64,000 bases of DNA from Algoriphagus aquimarinus (GCF_900112005.1 NZ_FOKK01000004.1:62001-126000); one strand, 5' to 3'. Shown: positions 32,870 to 43,389, counted from the first letter of the stretch. Translations and numbers: made by a program. Notes: generated by a model not told the origin, from the sequence alone.

Positions 32870-33835
32870 ATGAGTATTATCAAATCTACCTACCAAGGAC
32901 CTCCGGCATATTTGTTCAATGGACATCTGGAAACTATCATTCCCAGTATTTTCAGAAAAGTCTCCGAAGTAAACTATAAGAGAGAAAAAATAGATACCCC
33001 CGATGGTGATTTTTTGAATTTGGATTGGTCAAAGCTTGGCAGTTCCAAATTGCTTATTATTTCACATGGCTTAGAAGGTGATTCTGAACGGCATTACGTC
33101 AAAGGAATGGTTAAACTTTTCAATTCCAGCGAAGTAGATGTCTTGGTTTGGAACAATCGTTCATGTGGTGGAGAGATGAATTTGAGACCGATTCTTTACC
33201 ATCATGGCGCTACGTATGACTTGGATACAGTCATTTCTCATGTTCTTAAAGCTCATTCTTACCAAGAAATTTTCTTAACTGGGATTAGCATGGGCGGAGC
33301 CCAGACTCTCAAATACCTAGGTGAAAAGGGGAATGATTTGCCAGTTGAAATAAAGCGAGCTGCGGTCTATTCCACCCCTTGTAATTTACTTTCGAGTGCC
33401 GCTACGCTAAAATTTCGAAGTAATACTTTTTATAAGAATAAGTTTCTGGGCAAACTCAAAAATAAAATGCGTGAGAAAGCCGTCCAATACCCTGATTTAA
33501 TAGATTTAGAATTACTGGAAAGAGTCTCTGATTTTGATGTATTTGATACATTCTTCACTGCCAAACTGCATGGATTCAAGGACGCTGAAGACTTTTACAA
33601 ATCAGTAAGTGCGGATAATTGGATGCCTTCTATTGCCGTGCCTACTTTGGTAATAAATGCATTGAACGATCCACTTTTAGACGGAGCATGTTATCCTGTG
33701 AAACTTGCTGAGAGCAAGAAAGAACTCACGTTAGAAATGCCAAAAAGAGGCGGGCACACGGGGTTTGTGATCAGCAAGAATGAATTTACTTGGGCGGAGT
33801 ATAGAGTTCAAGAATTCCTCTTGGATCAGCTTTAG
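32870..33835 (+). CDS. YheT-type alpha/beta hydrolase
   Basis: A 321-residue hydrolase: the nucleophile elbow is GISMGGAQ with serine near residue 142, the early SHGLEGDSERHY matches the YheT/ABHD1 type, and the late histidine is in KRGGHTGFV. An esterase-like activity is expected, substrate unknown. A -7-like element TATTTTTG is at 32855-32862. Confidence 0.88.
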   Translation: MSIIKSTYQGPPAYLFNGHLETIIPSIFRKVSEVNYKREKIDTPDGDFLNLDWSKLGSSKLLIISHGLEGDSERHYVKGMVKLFNSSEVDVLVWNNRSCGGEMNLRPILYHHGATYDLDTVISHVLKAHSYQEIFLTGISMGGAQTLKYLGEKGNDLPVEIKRAAVYSTPCNLLSSAATLKFRSNTFYKNKFLGKLKNKMREKAVQYPDLIDLELLERVSDFDVFDTFFTAKLHGFKDAEDFYKSVSADNWMPSIAVPTLVINALNDPLLDGACYPVKLAESKKELTLEMPKRGGHTGFVISKNEFTWAEYRVQEFLLDQL

Positions 33836-33883
33836 GCCTAAGGGTTTTAGTATATTGTAGCCTAATTCAATAAAAAAGTTACT

Positions 33884-35401
33884 ATGAGAAAAGCGTTTTT
33901 CATCAGTCTTGTACTGTTATTATTGCTGACATTTTTTCTAATCTGGTATTTCCAATTTGTCCAATTTAAGTTTGGATATTTTATACTGGGGATTATTGTA
34001 ATTCTTTTCGTGATAGGCCTTTATGATGTGAATCAAAAGACCCATGCCATTCTTAGAAATTTTCCTGTAGTTGGTCATTTTCGTTATTTATTAGAGAAAA
34101 TCAGTCCCGAAATTCAGCAATATTTCATCGAGACAAATACAGATGGAAGGCCATTTAGTAGAAATATCAGATCTTTAGTTTATAGAAGAGCAAAGAATGT
34201 AAATGATACTCACCCGTTTGGTACACAGCGAGATATCAATGGGGAGGATTACATTGGTTTAAGACATTCTATATATGCTGTTCATACCCATGACGAAGAC
34301 CCTAGAGTGACTATCGGTAACGATTCATGTAAGCAGCCGTACTCATCGTCTATCTTTAATATTTCAGCAATGAGCTTTGGTTCTCTCAGTTCCAATGCAG
34401 TGAAAGCGATGAATATAGGAGCCAAGAAAGGTGGTTTTTCTCATAATACGGGAGAGGGCGGAATCTCTGCACATCATAGAGAAGGTGGAGATCTGGTCTG
34501 GCAAATAGGTACTGGCTACTTTGGATGTCGTGATGAGCATGGAAATTTCAGTGAGGAGAAATTCGCTGAAAAAGCTAATTGGCCTGAGGTCAAAATGATC
34601 GAAATTAAGATTTCTCAAGGAGCTAAACCAGGTCATGGAGGTGTACTTCCAGGTGTGAAAAATACGGCTGAAATAGCTGAGATAAGAGGGGTATTGAAAG
34701 GAACTACGATTCTTTCACCACCTTCTCACAGTGCTTTTTCCAATGCTTCAGAATTAGTTGATTTCGTAGCCAAACTTCGAGACTTGTCTGGTGGTAAACC
34801 TGTAGGGTTCAAGCTTTGTGTAGGTAGAACGGAGGAATTTACGGCAATCTGTAAAGTGATGGTTTCCAAGAATATATTTCCTGATTTTATTACCGTAGAT
34901 GGGGCTGAAGGTGGGACAGGAGCTGCACCTTTAGAATTCTCTGACAGTGTTGGGTTACCGCTAGAGCCTGCACTGATTTACGTTAGGATGACTTTGGAAA
35001 AGTTTCAGATACGTAGCCAGATTAGAATCATCGCATCTGGAAAGGCTATTAGTGCCTTTGCAATTTTGAAAAACATTGCCCTTGGAGCTGACATATGTAA
35101 TTCAGCAAGAGGTTTTATGTTTAGTGTAGGTTGTATTCAGGCACTGCGCTGCAATACTAATGAGTGTCCAACGGGCGTAGCTACACAAAGAGCTAGCTTA
35201 GTGGGAGGATTAGTGATTACAGATAAATCTGAGCGAGTTTATAATTTCCACAAAAATACGGTTCACGCAGTTCAAGAATTGCTTGGAGCTTCTGGCCATA
35301 CGCATACTTCCGAACTCAGTGCCAGTGATCTGGTTAAAGGCGATGAAATGATCAAGCTTGCTAATAGATATTTGCCTGATTCTGTAAATACTCAGGTGTA
35401 G
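33884..35401 (+). CDS. FMN-binding glutamate synthase-like protein
   Basis: A 505-residue protein with two N-terminal membrane helices (about residues 5-47) and then a complete glutamate synthase FMN/2-oxoglutarate domain: SAMSFGSLSSNA, KPGHGGVLPG, TVDGAEGGTGAAP. The cysteines in CIQALRCNTNECP fit the 3Fe-4S cluster. There is no glutaminase domain, so ammonia-forming glutamate synthesis is not likely as in GltB; family function is unclear. Confidence 0.88.
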   Translation: MRKAFFISLVLLLLLTFFLIWYFQFVQFKFGYFILGIIVILFVIGLYDVNQKTHAILRNFPVVGHFRYLLEKISPEIQQYFIETNTDGRPFSRNIRSLVYRRAKNVNDTHPFGTQRDINGEDYIGLRHSIYAVHTHDEDPRVTIGNDSCKQPYSSSIFNISAMSFGSLSSNAVKAMNIGAKKGGFSHNTGEGGISAHHREGGDLVWQIGTGYFGCRDEHGNFSEEKFAEKANWPEVKMIEIKISQGAKPGHGGVLPGVKNTAEIAEIRGVLKGTTILSPPSHSAFSNASELVDFVAKLRDLSGGKPVGFKLCVGRTEEFTAICKVMVSKNIFPDFITVDGAEGGTGAAPLEFSDSVGLPLEPALIYVRMTLEKFQIRSQIRIIASGKAISAFAILKNIALGADICNSARGFMFSVGCIQALRCNTNECPTGVATQRASLVGGLVITDKSERVYNFHKNTVHAVQELLGASGHTHTSELSASDLVKGDEMIKLANRYLPDSVNTQV

Positions 35402-35598
35402 GTTTACTTCTAGGAAATCCCGCCAAAGCGCAAAGGCGCAGTTTATTTATTCAGGAGTCACCGTTCCGGTTTGGCTTTAGTTCAACTGATTCAAGTCATG
35501 AGACTTGCACCAAACTGAGAATTATCAATATCAAAAAAACCTTCGAGGAGAGCCTTTAAATTGCCTTCTTAAGCATTTGATGGCTAACATCTCAAAGG

Positions 35599-36801
35599 TT
35601 AAGCAAACCTCTTCAACGCCAATTCTGCAACGGTTCCTCCAATGGCTAGTGAGCTGGTAGCGGCAGGGGAAGGGGCATTCAGCACGTTGATAGCATGTGC
35701 AGACTCTCTGATAGAAAAATCATCCAACAGCCCGCCAGTTCTATCGCACGCCTGTGCTCTCACACCAGCTCCGCCCTCAGTAAGGTCAGATTCCTGAATT
35801 TCTGGGATCAATTCCTGCAATGCTTTGGTAAATGCGGCTTTTGAAAAAGATCTATACATCTCACCAAAACCCGTTTGCCAGTATTTGGCAGCTACTTTCT
35901 GGAAACCTGGCCAGGCTAAAGACTCGGCCAGCTCTTTAAGATTGATTTGTGATTTTTTATAACCTTCTCTTCGGAAAGCTAAAACTGCATTTGGGCCAGC
36001 TTCCACACCACCTTTCATCATTCGGGTGAAGTGTACCCCTAGGAAAGGGAAATTAGGATCGGGTACAGGGTAAATCAGGTTTTTTACCAGAAACTCCCTG
36101 TCCTTTTTCAGTTTGAAATATTCGCCTCTAAAAGGAATGATTTTCACATCAATTGGATCCTTTTCACTCATCTGAGCTACCTTATCCGAATACAGTCCAG
36201 CGCAGTTGATGACTAATTTACTTTGGAAGGTTTTCTTGGAAGTTTCAATATAGTTGATCCCTTCTTGTTGCTTAATTTTTACTACTTTATGATTAAGAAA
36301 AATCTCTCCTCCATGCTGGATTATTTTTCGTCCATACGCCAACGCAACTTTGAAATAATCTACAATTCCAGTCTGAGGAACATGCAGTGCAGCTACCCCG
36401 GCACAATGAGGTTCGAATTCTTTCAGCTCTTCTAATGTAATGTATTTCGTTCCTTCCAAGCCATTTTGAAGGCCTCTTTCATACAAGTTATTTAGCAATG
36501 GCTTTTGCTCTTCTCTGGTAGCGACCACTACTTTTCCGGTGATCTCAAAAGGAATTTTTTCTTCCTCACAAAATTGAATCAACTCATGATATCCGCCTAT
36601 GCAATTGGTAGCTTTTAATGAGCCTGGCTTGTAGTACAACCCTGAGTGAATCACACCACTATTATTGCCAGTTTGGTGCTTAGCAAGTTGGTCTTCCTTC
36701 TCCAAAATAGCTATTTTAAGGTCTGGACGTGCTTTTTGAATTTTAAGTGCAGTAGCCAACCCTACAATTCCACCACCAATTATTGCTATATCGTATATCA
36801 T
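35599..36801 (-). CDS. lhgO: L-2-hydroxyglutarate oxidase
   Basis: A 400-residue FAD-dependent oxidase with IIGGGIVGLATALKIQ at the start, HQTGNNSGVIHSGLYY near residue 47 (the LhgO signature), and GGAGVRAQACDRTGGLLDDF at the C-terminus. It oxidises L-2-hydroxyglutarate to 2-oxoglutarate, passing electrons to oxygen or the quinone pool. It is alone on its strand. Confidence 0.92.
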   Translation of the reverse strand: MIYDIAIIGGGIVGLATALKIQKARPDLKIAILEKEDQLAKHQTGNNSGVIHSGLYYKPGSLKATNCIGGYHELIQFCEEEKIPFEITGKVVVATREEQKPLLNNLYERGLQNGLEGTKYITLEELKEFEPHCAGVAALHVPQTGIVDYFKVALAYGRKIIQHGGEIFLNHKVVKIKQQEGINYIETSKKTFQSKLVINCAGLYSDKVAQMSEKDPIDVKIIPFRGEYFKLKKDREFLVKNLIYPVPDPNFPFLGVHFTRMMKGGVEAGPNAVLAFRREGYKKSQINLKELAESLAWPGFQKVAAKYWQTGFGEMYRSFSKAAFTKALQELIPEIQESDLTEGGAGVRAQACDRTGGLLDDFSIRESAHAINVLNAPSPAATSSLAIGGTVAELALKRFA

Positions 36802-36967
36802 GTTTCTCGGTTTGTAGCTTCAAATATACAAGCGGATTTTTCAAAATCCCTGACAGGGTGTGAGCAGTTTTTTTACTCATTTATTATTTTTTAATTCAAT
36901 TCATGCCGATATCAACTTGGATTGAAATAATTTTGCAACTCCTTAATCACCCAGGATTTGACATTTA

Positions 36968-39445
36968 ATGATTAGAAGATACTTTTTCCTATTACTTCTT
37001 CTGGCTAGTTCCCAGTCCTTTGCGCAGCATGTGATCAAAGGGAAAATCACTGATGCAGAGACTGGAGACCCTATTCCATTCGCTTCAATCATACTAAAGG
37101 GCACGACCACTGGTGTCAATTCTGATTTTGAAGGGAATTATAACTTGGAAGCCAAAAAGCTATCCGATAGCATTACGGTAAGCTATCTCGGTTACATTTC
37201 GGCTAGCAAAGCTTTACAAAATCAGCCAGAGCAAACTGTAAACTTTCAACTTAAGCCATCAGATTTTGAGATGGAGGCTTTTGTTTTTGAAGCAGGAGAA
37301 AACCCAGCATTTGAAATTATACGCCAAGCCGTAGAACGAAAAGAGTACTTTGATAAAAGGAATTTAAGTTCTTATGAGTCAAAGAACTATACCAAGATTG
37401 AAATTGATGTAGATCATGTTTCTGATGATTTCTCGCATCGAAGATCTGTGCAGAAAATTACTGCTATACTGGATTCGATCAAGCAACTGACAAATGATGA
37501 GGGGCAGAAGATTTTGCCAGTATTTTTCTCTGAAACCTTATCTAAATTCTATTATAGAAATAACCCGGTGCTTCGTAAGGAAGTAGTGGAGAAATCCAGA
37601 ATTACTGGGGTTGGGATTACGGATGGATCGACTACCTCACAGATCACGGGTTCGGCATTTCAGGAGTACAACTTCTACAAAAACTGGTTGACAATAGTTG
37701 AGAAAGACTTCGTGTCGCCGATAGCAGATGGCTGGAAAGCCTATTACGATTACGATTTACTTGACTCTGTGCTGGTGGGTGCGGATTCATGTTACGTGCT
37801 GCAAGTGTATCCAAGGAGAGAGCAGGATCTAGCCTTTACAGGGACTATCTGGATCAACAAGGAGACTTATGCGCTAAAGCAGGTCGATTTGGCTATTCCT
37901 AAGGAGGCGAACTTGAATTTTATTGAGCGTATCAAAATTCAGCAGGAGCTTGTACCCACTGAGGCGGGACCACTTATTCCTTCCAAATCCCGTGTACAAA
38001 TCAAAATAGGCCAAATCACACCTAAGACGGCTGGATTGCTTGCTAAATTCTATACCTCGGCAGATAGCATTCGTACCGGTGAACCTAAGCCAACTTCTTT
38101 CTTCAATCAGGCCGTTACGCTGGAGCTCGATTATGCTTCAGGAGATGATGAATTTTGGAAAATAAATAGACAAGACCCCCTGAGTGAGGAGGAGCTTGCT
38201 GTGTTACAGATGGTGGATACGCTAAAAAGGATCCCTATTGTTCGCTTCTTTTCCGAAGGTTTAAAATTCTTTGGAACAGGCTACCTCAATGTTGGAAAGT
38301 TTGAAGTTGGTCCATGGCCAGGCTTTTTTAATTACAATGATATAGAGGGAGTTCGCCTGGGAATGGGAGCTCGTACTTCCGTGAAATTCAGTAATAAATG
38401 GGAACTGGAAGGCTACGGAGCTTATGGTTTTCAAGACGAGGAATTCAAGTATACTGCCAAGGTTAAACGTATTTTAGACAGATTCCATTGGACCACACTT
38501 TCCTTATCTACGCAAAAGGAAATTGATCAGGTAGGATTGGAGATATCAAACCTCCAAGGGAATTCCGTGTTTCTGGCGGCAAGTAGATTTGGTACGCTAC
38601 GTCGTCCATTCCTGAATACTAATTATAATTTCCAGTTTCAGCGGGAGTTTTTCAAAGGCTTCTTATTCACTTCCAATCTGCATGTAAGGCAGTTTGATCC
38701 ACTTTTCGACTTTTATTTTCTGGAAAAAGACACGAGAGAATACGAGTCTAATTTTGAAACCACCGAAGTTCAGGCTTCTTTACGATACGGTAAAGACGAA
38801 ATTATTATAATCAATGACAATGCGCGCACATCTTTTGGCCCTTCCAAATGGCCGATAGTTCAGCTTTCTTATGCCAAGGGGATAAAATGGCTAGGTGGAG
38901 ATATTGCCTATTCCAAACTTGATTTCTATCTATATCAAAGATTAAATGTAGGGATGCTTGGTGTGTCCAGGTATGAGTTATTTGCGGGAAAAGTATTTGG
39001 CGAAGTGCCCTATCCCATATTGAACAATCACCTTGGTAACGAAACACTTTTTTATACTTCGGCTGCTTTTAATACCATGAATTTCAACGAATTCGCTTCA
39101 GACCAATATGCCAGTTTGCGATATAGACACTATTTTGAGGGCTTCCTTTTGAATAGAATCCCTGTGATCAAAAAACTCAAATGGAGAGCTGTGGCTAATG
39201 CCAATATTCTTTATGGGTCGGTTAGTGATAAAAATATCACAAATACGCCAAACGTCGATCCTCTGGGAAATCATTTAGAAACCTTTGGAAGGCTGGATCC
39301 ATCAAAACCCTATGTGGAATTAGGCTATGGCGTAGAAAACATTTTCAAATTCTTCAGAATAGACTTTTTTCATAGAATCACCTATCTGGATAACCCTGGA
39401 GCTAAGCCATTTGCGGTTAAAATATCAGGCCAGTTGATTCTTTAG
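36968..39445 (+). CDS. DUF5686 outer-membrane protein with carboxypeptidase-like domain
   Basis: An 825-residue protein. A signal peptide (FFLLLLLASSQSFAQ) is followed by a CarboxypepD_reg-like domain (residues 22-105, GKITDAETGDPIPFASIILK) and a long DUF5686 region that ends as a beta-barrel, with the terminal AVKISGQLIL. This layout is typical of outer-membrane proteins of Bacteroidota without a known ligand. Three propeller lipoproteins follow. Confidence 0.88.
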   Translation: MIRRYFFLLLLLASSQSFAQHVIKGKITDAETGDPIPFASIILKGTTTGVNSDFEGNYNLEAKKLSDSITVSYLGYISASKALQNQPEQTVNFQLKPSDFEMEAFVFEAGENPAFEIIRQAVERKEYFDKRNLSSYESKNYTKIEIDVDHVSDDFSHRRSVQKITAILDSIKQLTNDEGQKILPVFFSETLSKFYYRNNPVLRKEVVEKSRITGVGITDGSTTSQITGSAFQEYNFYKNWLTIVEKDFVSPIADGWKAYYDYDLLDSVLVGADSCYVLQVYPRREQDLAFTGTIWINKETYALKQVDLAIPKEANLNFIERIKIQQELVPTEAGPLIPSKSRVQIKIGQITPKTAGLLAKFYTSADSIRTGEPKPTSFFNQAVTLELDYASGDDEFWKINRQDPLSEEELAVLQMVDTLKRIPIVRFFSEGLKFFGTGYLNVGKFEVGPWPGFFNYNDIEGVRLGMGARTSVKFSNKWELEGYGAYGFQDEEFKYTAKVKRILDRFHWTTLSLSTQKEIDQVGLEISNLQGNSVFLAASRFGTLRRPFLNTNYNFQFQREFFKGFLFTSNLHVRQFDPLFDFYFLEKDTREYESNFETTEVQASLRYGKDEIIIINDNARTSFGPSKWPIVQLSYAKGIKWLGGDIAYSKLDFYLYQRLNVGMLGVSRYELFAGKVFGEVPYPILNNHLGNETLFYTSAAFNTMNFNEFASDQYASLRYRHYFEGFLLNRIPVIKKLKWRAVANANILYGSVSDKNITNTPNVDPLGNHLETFGRLDPSKPYVELGYGVENIFKFFRIDFFHRITYLDNPGAKPFAVKISGQLIL

Positions 39446-39547
39446 TTATTGGATTCTATTCACTATTTTGGGTAGATGAAAAATGTAAGGGGGAATTTTT
39501 TGACCATTTTGACTAAGGCCATCCTTAATCTCTTTGGTTTTGAGGCT

Positions 39548-39576
39548 GGAAGACCGAAGACCGGGGACCGAAGTAG
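39548..39576. repeat. GAAGACCG dispersed repeat before the first propeller gene
   Basis: GGAAGACCGAAGACCGGGG followed by ACCGAAG lies in the open stretch in front of the propeller gene. The same kind of unit is at 20253-20285. Such repeats are intergenic, which argues against the long N-terminal extension of the open frame. Confidence 0.5.
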
Positions 39577-39613
39577 CGTTGGAAAAAGATTTGGTCGAAC
39601 TTTTAACAAGCTT

Positions 39614-40852
39614 TTGCATAATATATTCAGGAAGCTTTATTTCCATCAGATAGTTTCTTTAATTCTGATTTCTGTCTTGTCTATTTCCTGTTCATCAAGT
39701 GAAAAGGAGAGCTCAGGGCAGTCAAACGATGGATTAGAAATCATCAAGGTTGACCTCTCCGAAGCCAGAGAAGGTAAACTCTCAGAGTTCTTTGAGCCTG
39801 AGATTGAGTACATATGGCTGGAGGATGATTCTGAGGATGGGTTAATAGGTAGAGATATTCCGCAGATATTTTTTCACGAAGACAGGATTTACGTTTTGGA
39901 AACCTATGGCTGTAAATGCATTCAGATTTTTGATCGTTCTGGGAAATACCTGAATAAAATCCGGAGCTATGGAGAAGGCCCAGGTGAATACCTTGATTTT
40001 GATGATGCTATTATCAGAAATGATGAAATAATGCTTGCAGGAGTTTTTCCCAGTAAATTGATGTGGTTTAGTTTGAAAGGTAAATTCCTGAGAGAAAAAA
40101 AAGTCGCCGATCAATTTGGTTCGGTAGTTTTCTCGGATCTTGAAAAGCGATATTATTTCTATAGTTCAGTATTTGCCCAAGATGAATTCTTCATTAAAAG
40201 TGTGAATGAAACGATTGAGGATACAGTAAAGGCTATTCCCTTCGATCCAGAGCTCTACTATGGGATGTATTCCGATAGGAGTAATTTACAGAATTCCAAT
40301 GGCAGAGTATATCTCTCAAGGCCGTTTCAAGATACCAGCTATTACGCCGATCAGGGTCAGTTTATTCCTAAGCTAGTTTTTGATTTTGGGAAGTATGGAC
40401 AGAGCCAAGATGAATTGAAGAAGATTGATGAGGATCTTGAACCACTTGATTTTATGCAGTTTCTTAACAATCGAGCGAAACTATATCTCAGTACGATATG
40501 GTATATCACAGAAAATCAGCTTTATGCAAGGATGAGCTATGAAAAAGAAAGCTATAATATTTTCTTTACACGAGATAATCAAAAGACGCACGTAATAAAA
40601 GGAGATTTTGTGAACGACTTAAATGAAAGTCTCCATATCAGTTCATTTTTCCATCAGTTCTCCGATGGAAAAACTGGCTCAACTATTCCAGGAAAAGAGC
40701 TATTTAAGTTGTTACAAAAAAAGAAAGCAGAACTCGGTCAGGCCGGCTTCGAGGAATATGTAAAGGGTAAAGGAAAGAACTTTGCTCAAGTAGCTTTTGC
40801 TGCTAAAGACTCTGAAAATCCTGTATTGATTGTTTACACTGTAAAGAAATAA
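39614..40852 (+). CDS. 6-bladed beta-propeller lipoprotein, copy 1
   Basis: I start this at TTG 39614 (412 residues), although the frame is open from an ATG at 39476. From 39614 the product begins with a proper lipoprotein signal (QIVSLILISVLSISC), and its length then fits the two paralogues of 404 residues. The upstream part holds a dispersed repeat. The body has repeated blade motifs such as IFDRSGKYLNKIRSYGEGPG. Such lipoproteins are exported, surface or periplasmic, and often of unknown function. Its stop overlaps the next start (TAATG). It shares near-identical ends with copies 2 and 3. Confidence 0.78.
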   Translation: MHNIFRKLYFHQIVSLILISVLSISCSSSEKESSGQSNDGLEIIKVDLSEAREGKLSEFFEPEIEYIWLEDDSEDGLIGRDIPQIFFHEDRIYVLETYGCKCIQIFDRSGKYLNKIRSYGEGPGEYLDFDDAIIRNDEIMLAGVFPSKLMWFSLKGKFLREKKVADQFGSVVFSDLEKRYYFYSSVFAQDEFFIKSVNETIEDTVKAIPFDPELYYGMYSDRSNLQNSNGRVYLSRPFQDTSYYADQGQFIPKLVFDFGKYGQSQDELKKIDEDLEPLDFMQFLNNRAKLYLSTIWYITENQLYARMSYEKESYNIFFTRDNQKTHVIKGDFVNDLNESLHISSFFHQFSDGKTGSTIPGKELFKLLQKKKAELGQAGFEEYVKGKGKNFAQVAFAAKDSENPVLIVYTVKK

Positions 40853-42066
40853 TGAAGCAGCCATATCTAATTTTACTAGTCCTAATTTGTAGCTTTTTTG
40901 CCTCCTGCTCATCTGGAGACCAAGCCAATTCAGATCAATTGAACGATGGACTAGAAATAATAAAAGTTAACCTCTCTGAAGCTAGAGAAGGGAAACTCTC
41001 CGAGTTCTTTGAGCCTGAAGTCCAATATATCTGGCTGAAGGATGATTCCGAAGATGGCTTAATAGGGGATGGCTTACAGAAAATATTTTTCCATGAGGAC
41101 AAGGTCTTCACTCTGGATATTTTTGGCTGTCATTGCGTTCAAATATTTGACCGATCTGGTAAATTTCTTTCTAAAATTCGAGCTTACGGAGAAGGTCCAG
41201 AGAAATACCTGGGTTTTGATGATGCTATTGTTGTCAATAACGAACTACTGTTACTCGGTGTTTTCCCGCCTAAACTGATGTGGTTTTCATTGGAGGGAAA
41301 GTTTATAAGAGAAGAGAAACTAGACAAACCAATAGGTTCAGGTGTGTTTTCCGAAGAGGATAAACGCTATTATTTCTATTCAAAGTATAGGGAGCCCGGG
41401 GAATATTTAGTGGAAACTGTTAATGAATCATTTCGGGATACGCTGAAGTTTTTGCCTTACCAAGATGATGTGTATTATGGCAACTTTTCGAACAGAAATA
41501 GCTTCATCAAAAGTGAAAAAATCTACCTTGGAAGGGCATTTAATGATACAATTATGGTTTCTGGAGCCGGTGAACTTCTTCCTAAATTTGTTTTTGAATT
41601 CGGTGAGTACGGACAAGCTATTGATGAGATGAAAAGGAGTGAAGAATTGGAGGCACGGGAAAGGTCTGATTTCATTAATAAGAAAGCCAAGTTATATTTC
41701 ACTCCCTATAATTGGTACATCACTAATTCTCAGTTTCATGCTGGATTTAAATATGAAGTGAGTTATTACAATATATTCTTTGATAGAAAAACCCAACAGA
41801 CTAGTGTTATCAAGGGAAGGGTCTCCGATGATTTGACTGATAGTTTTGATCCTTACAATTTGCTTTATCAATTTGAAGGCGATAAGGTAGGATTTAGAGT
41901 TTTAGGGATAGAACTATATAAAATCCTTCAAAAAAAGAAAGAAGAACTCGGTCAAGAAGGCTTTGAGGAATATGTAAGAGGCAAAGGAAAGAACTTTGCG
42001 CAAGTAGCATTTGCCGCCAAAGACTCCGAAAATCCTGTATTGATTGTTTACACTGTAAAGAAATAA
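40852..42066 (+). CDS. 6-bladed beta-propeller lipoprotein, copy 2
   Basis: A 404-residue lipoprotein (lipobox cysteine C19, FFASC). The first 70 residues are almost the same as in copy 3, and the last 33 residues are almost the same in all three. The middle of the protein is clearly diverged. The blade motif IFDRSGKFLSKIRAYGEGPE is present. Start and stop overlap neighbours by one base on both sides, so the three are one translation unit. Confidence 0.85.
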   Translation: MKQPYLILLVLICSFFASCSSGDQANSDQLNDGLEIIKVNLSEAREGKLSEFFEPEVQYIWLKDDSEDGLIGDGLQKIFFHEDKVFTLDIFGCHCVQIFDRSGKFLSKIRAYGEGPEKYLGFDDAIVVNNELLLLGVFPPKLMWFSLEGKFIREEKLDKPIGSGVFSEEDKRYYFYSKYREPGEYLVETVNESFRDTLKFLPYQDDVYYGNFSNRNSFIKSEKIYLGRAFNDTIMVSGAGELLPKFVFEFGEYGQAIDEMKRSEELEARERSDFINKKAKLYFTPYNWYITNSQFHAGFKYEVSYYNIFFDRKTQQTSVIKGRVSDDLTDSFDPYNLLYQFEGDKVGFRVLGIELYKILQKKKEELGQEGFEEYVRGKGKNFAQVAFAAKDSENPVLIVYTVKK

Positions 42067-43280
42067 TGAAACAGCCATATCTAATTTTACTAGTCCTAAT
42101 TTGTAGCTTTTTTACCTCCTGCTCATCTGGAGACCAAGCCAATTCAGATCAATTGAACGACGGATTAGAAATAATAAAAGTTGACCTCTCCGAAGCTAGA
42201 GAGGGAAAACTCTCCGAATTCTTTGAGCCTGAAGTCCAATATATCTGGTTGAAGGAAAACGCTGAGGAAGGCTTGCTTGGAAGAGGTTCACGGCAGGTTT
42301 TTTTTCATGATGAGAAAATATATGTTGTCGATACGCAAGGCTGTAAATGCATTCAGATTTTTGACGAAACAGGAAATTACCTCAATGAGATCAATGGCTA
42401 TGGTGAAGGGCCGGGGCAATACGTACAGTTTTACTCTGCTGTTTTCAAGGATAATGAACTAATGCTATTGGGTGTACCTAAAAAGTTGATGTGGTTTGAT
42501 TTGGAGGGAAAATTTTTAAGAGAACAACAAGTAGATCAACAAATTGGGGCAGCAGCATATTCTGATAGTGAGGAAAGCTATTATTTTTATACAAATGCTT
42601 CAGAAAAAGGAGATTTCTTTTTTGAATCTGTGAATGAAGCATTTCAAGATACGGTACGATCAATCCCTTTTAATGAGAATACCTTTTACGGATACTATCG
42701 CGGAGCTTCCAGCCTTCAAAAACAAGGAGAAAAAATCTTTTTTGGAATGCCGTTACAAGATACGATCTATGAAGCAAATGAATCTCAATTGAAAGCTAGG
42801 TATGTTTGGGACTTTGGTAAGTATGGGCAGGACATCCAGGAAATGAAGAAATTTGATGTAGAAGTGGATGGTATGGCGTATATAAGATTCAAAAATTCTG
42901 AAGCTAAAATGTATTTTGAAGAGAGCTGGTTTATTTTAGAAAATTTGCTCATCTCAAGCTTTAGGCATGAAGGGCAATCTTTATTAATGATTTACGATAC
43001 GGAAACTCGGCAATCAAATTTGATTAAAAATCTTTTAGTCAATGATTTGGATGAATTGTACCCATTAGCAAACATTTATCTTCAGTTTACTGAGGGTAAA
43101 GTGGGCACTTCCATTCCAGGTAAAACCCTTTTTAATTTACTTCAGAAAAAGAAAGAATCGCTTGGTCAAGAAGGCTTTGAGGAATACGTGAAAGGCAAGG
43201 GGAAGAACTTTGCTGAAGCAGCATTTGCAGCCAAAGACTCTGAAAATCCAGTGTTAATCGTTTATACGGTGAAGAAATAA
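42066..43280 (+). CDS. 6-bladed beta-propeller lipoprotein, copy 3
   Basis: A 404-residue lipoprotein (C19). Blade motif IFDETGNYLNEINGYGEGPG. It differs from copies 1 and 2 mainly between residues 70 and 370. It is the last of the tandem, followed by the thrS leader. Like the others, it has EEYVKGKGKNFAEAAFAAKD near the end. Confidence 0.85.
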   Translation: MKQPYLILLVLICSFFTSCSSGDQANSDQLNDGLEIIKVDLSEAREGKLSEFFEPEVQYIWLKENAEEGLLGRGSRQVFFHDEKIYVVDTQGCKCIQIFDETGNYLNEINGYGEGPGQYVQFYSAVFKDNELMLLGVPKKLMWFDLEGKFLREQQVDQQIGAAAYSDSEESYYFYTNASEKGDFFFESVNEAFQDTVRSIPFNENTFYGYYRGASSLQKQGEKIFFGMPLQDTIYEANESQLKARYVWDFGKYGQDIQEMKKFDVEVDGMAYIRFKNSEAKMYFEESWFILENLLISSFRHEGQSLLMIYDTETRQSNLIKNLLVNDLDELYPLANIYLQFTEGKVGTSIPGKTLFNLLQKKKESLGQEGFEEYVKGKGKNFAEAAFAAKDSENPVLIVYTVKK

Positions 43281-43389
43281 GTGCTCATTTCCATATTCCC
43301 TTCCCATATATTTTTTGGTTGCATCGGTCTTGTGCATATTTGCACCTTAATATTTATGCCTTCTTGTATGGGCAGAACTAATTTTACAC

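Noticed and set aside
39614..43280. Assembly duplication of one propeller gene
   Set aside because: The middle parts of the three copies are clearly diverged, so they are true paralogues.
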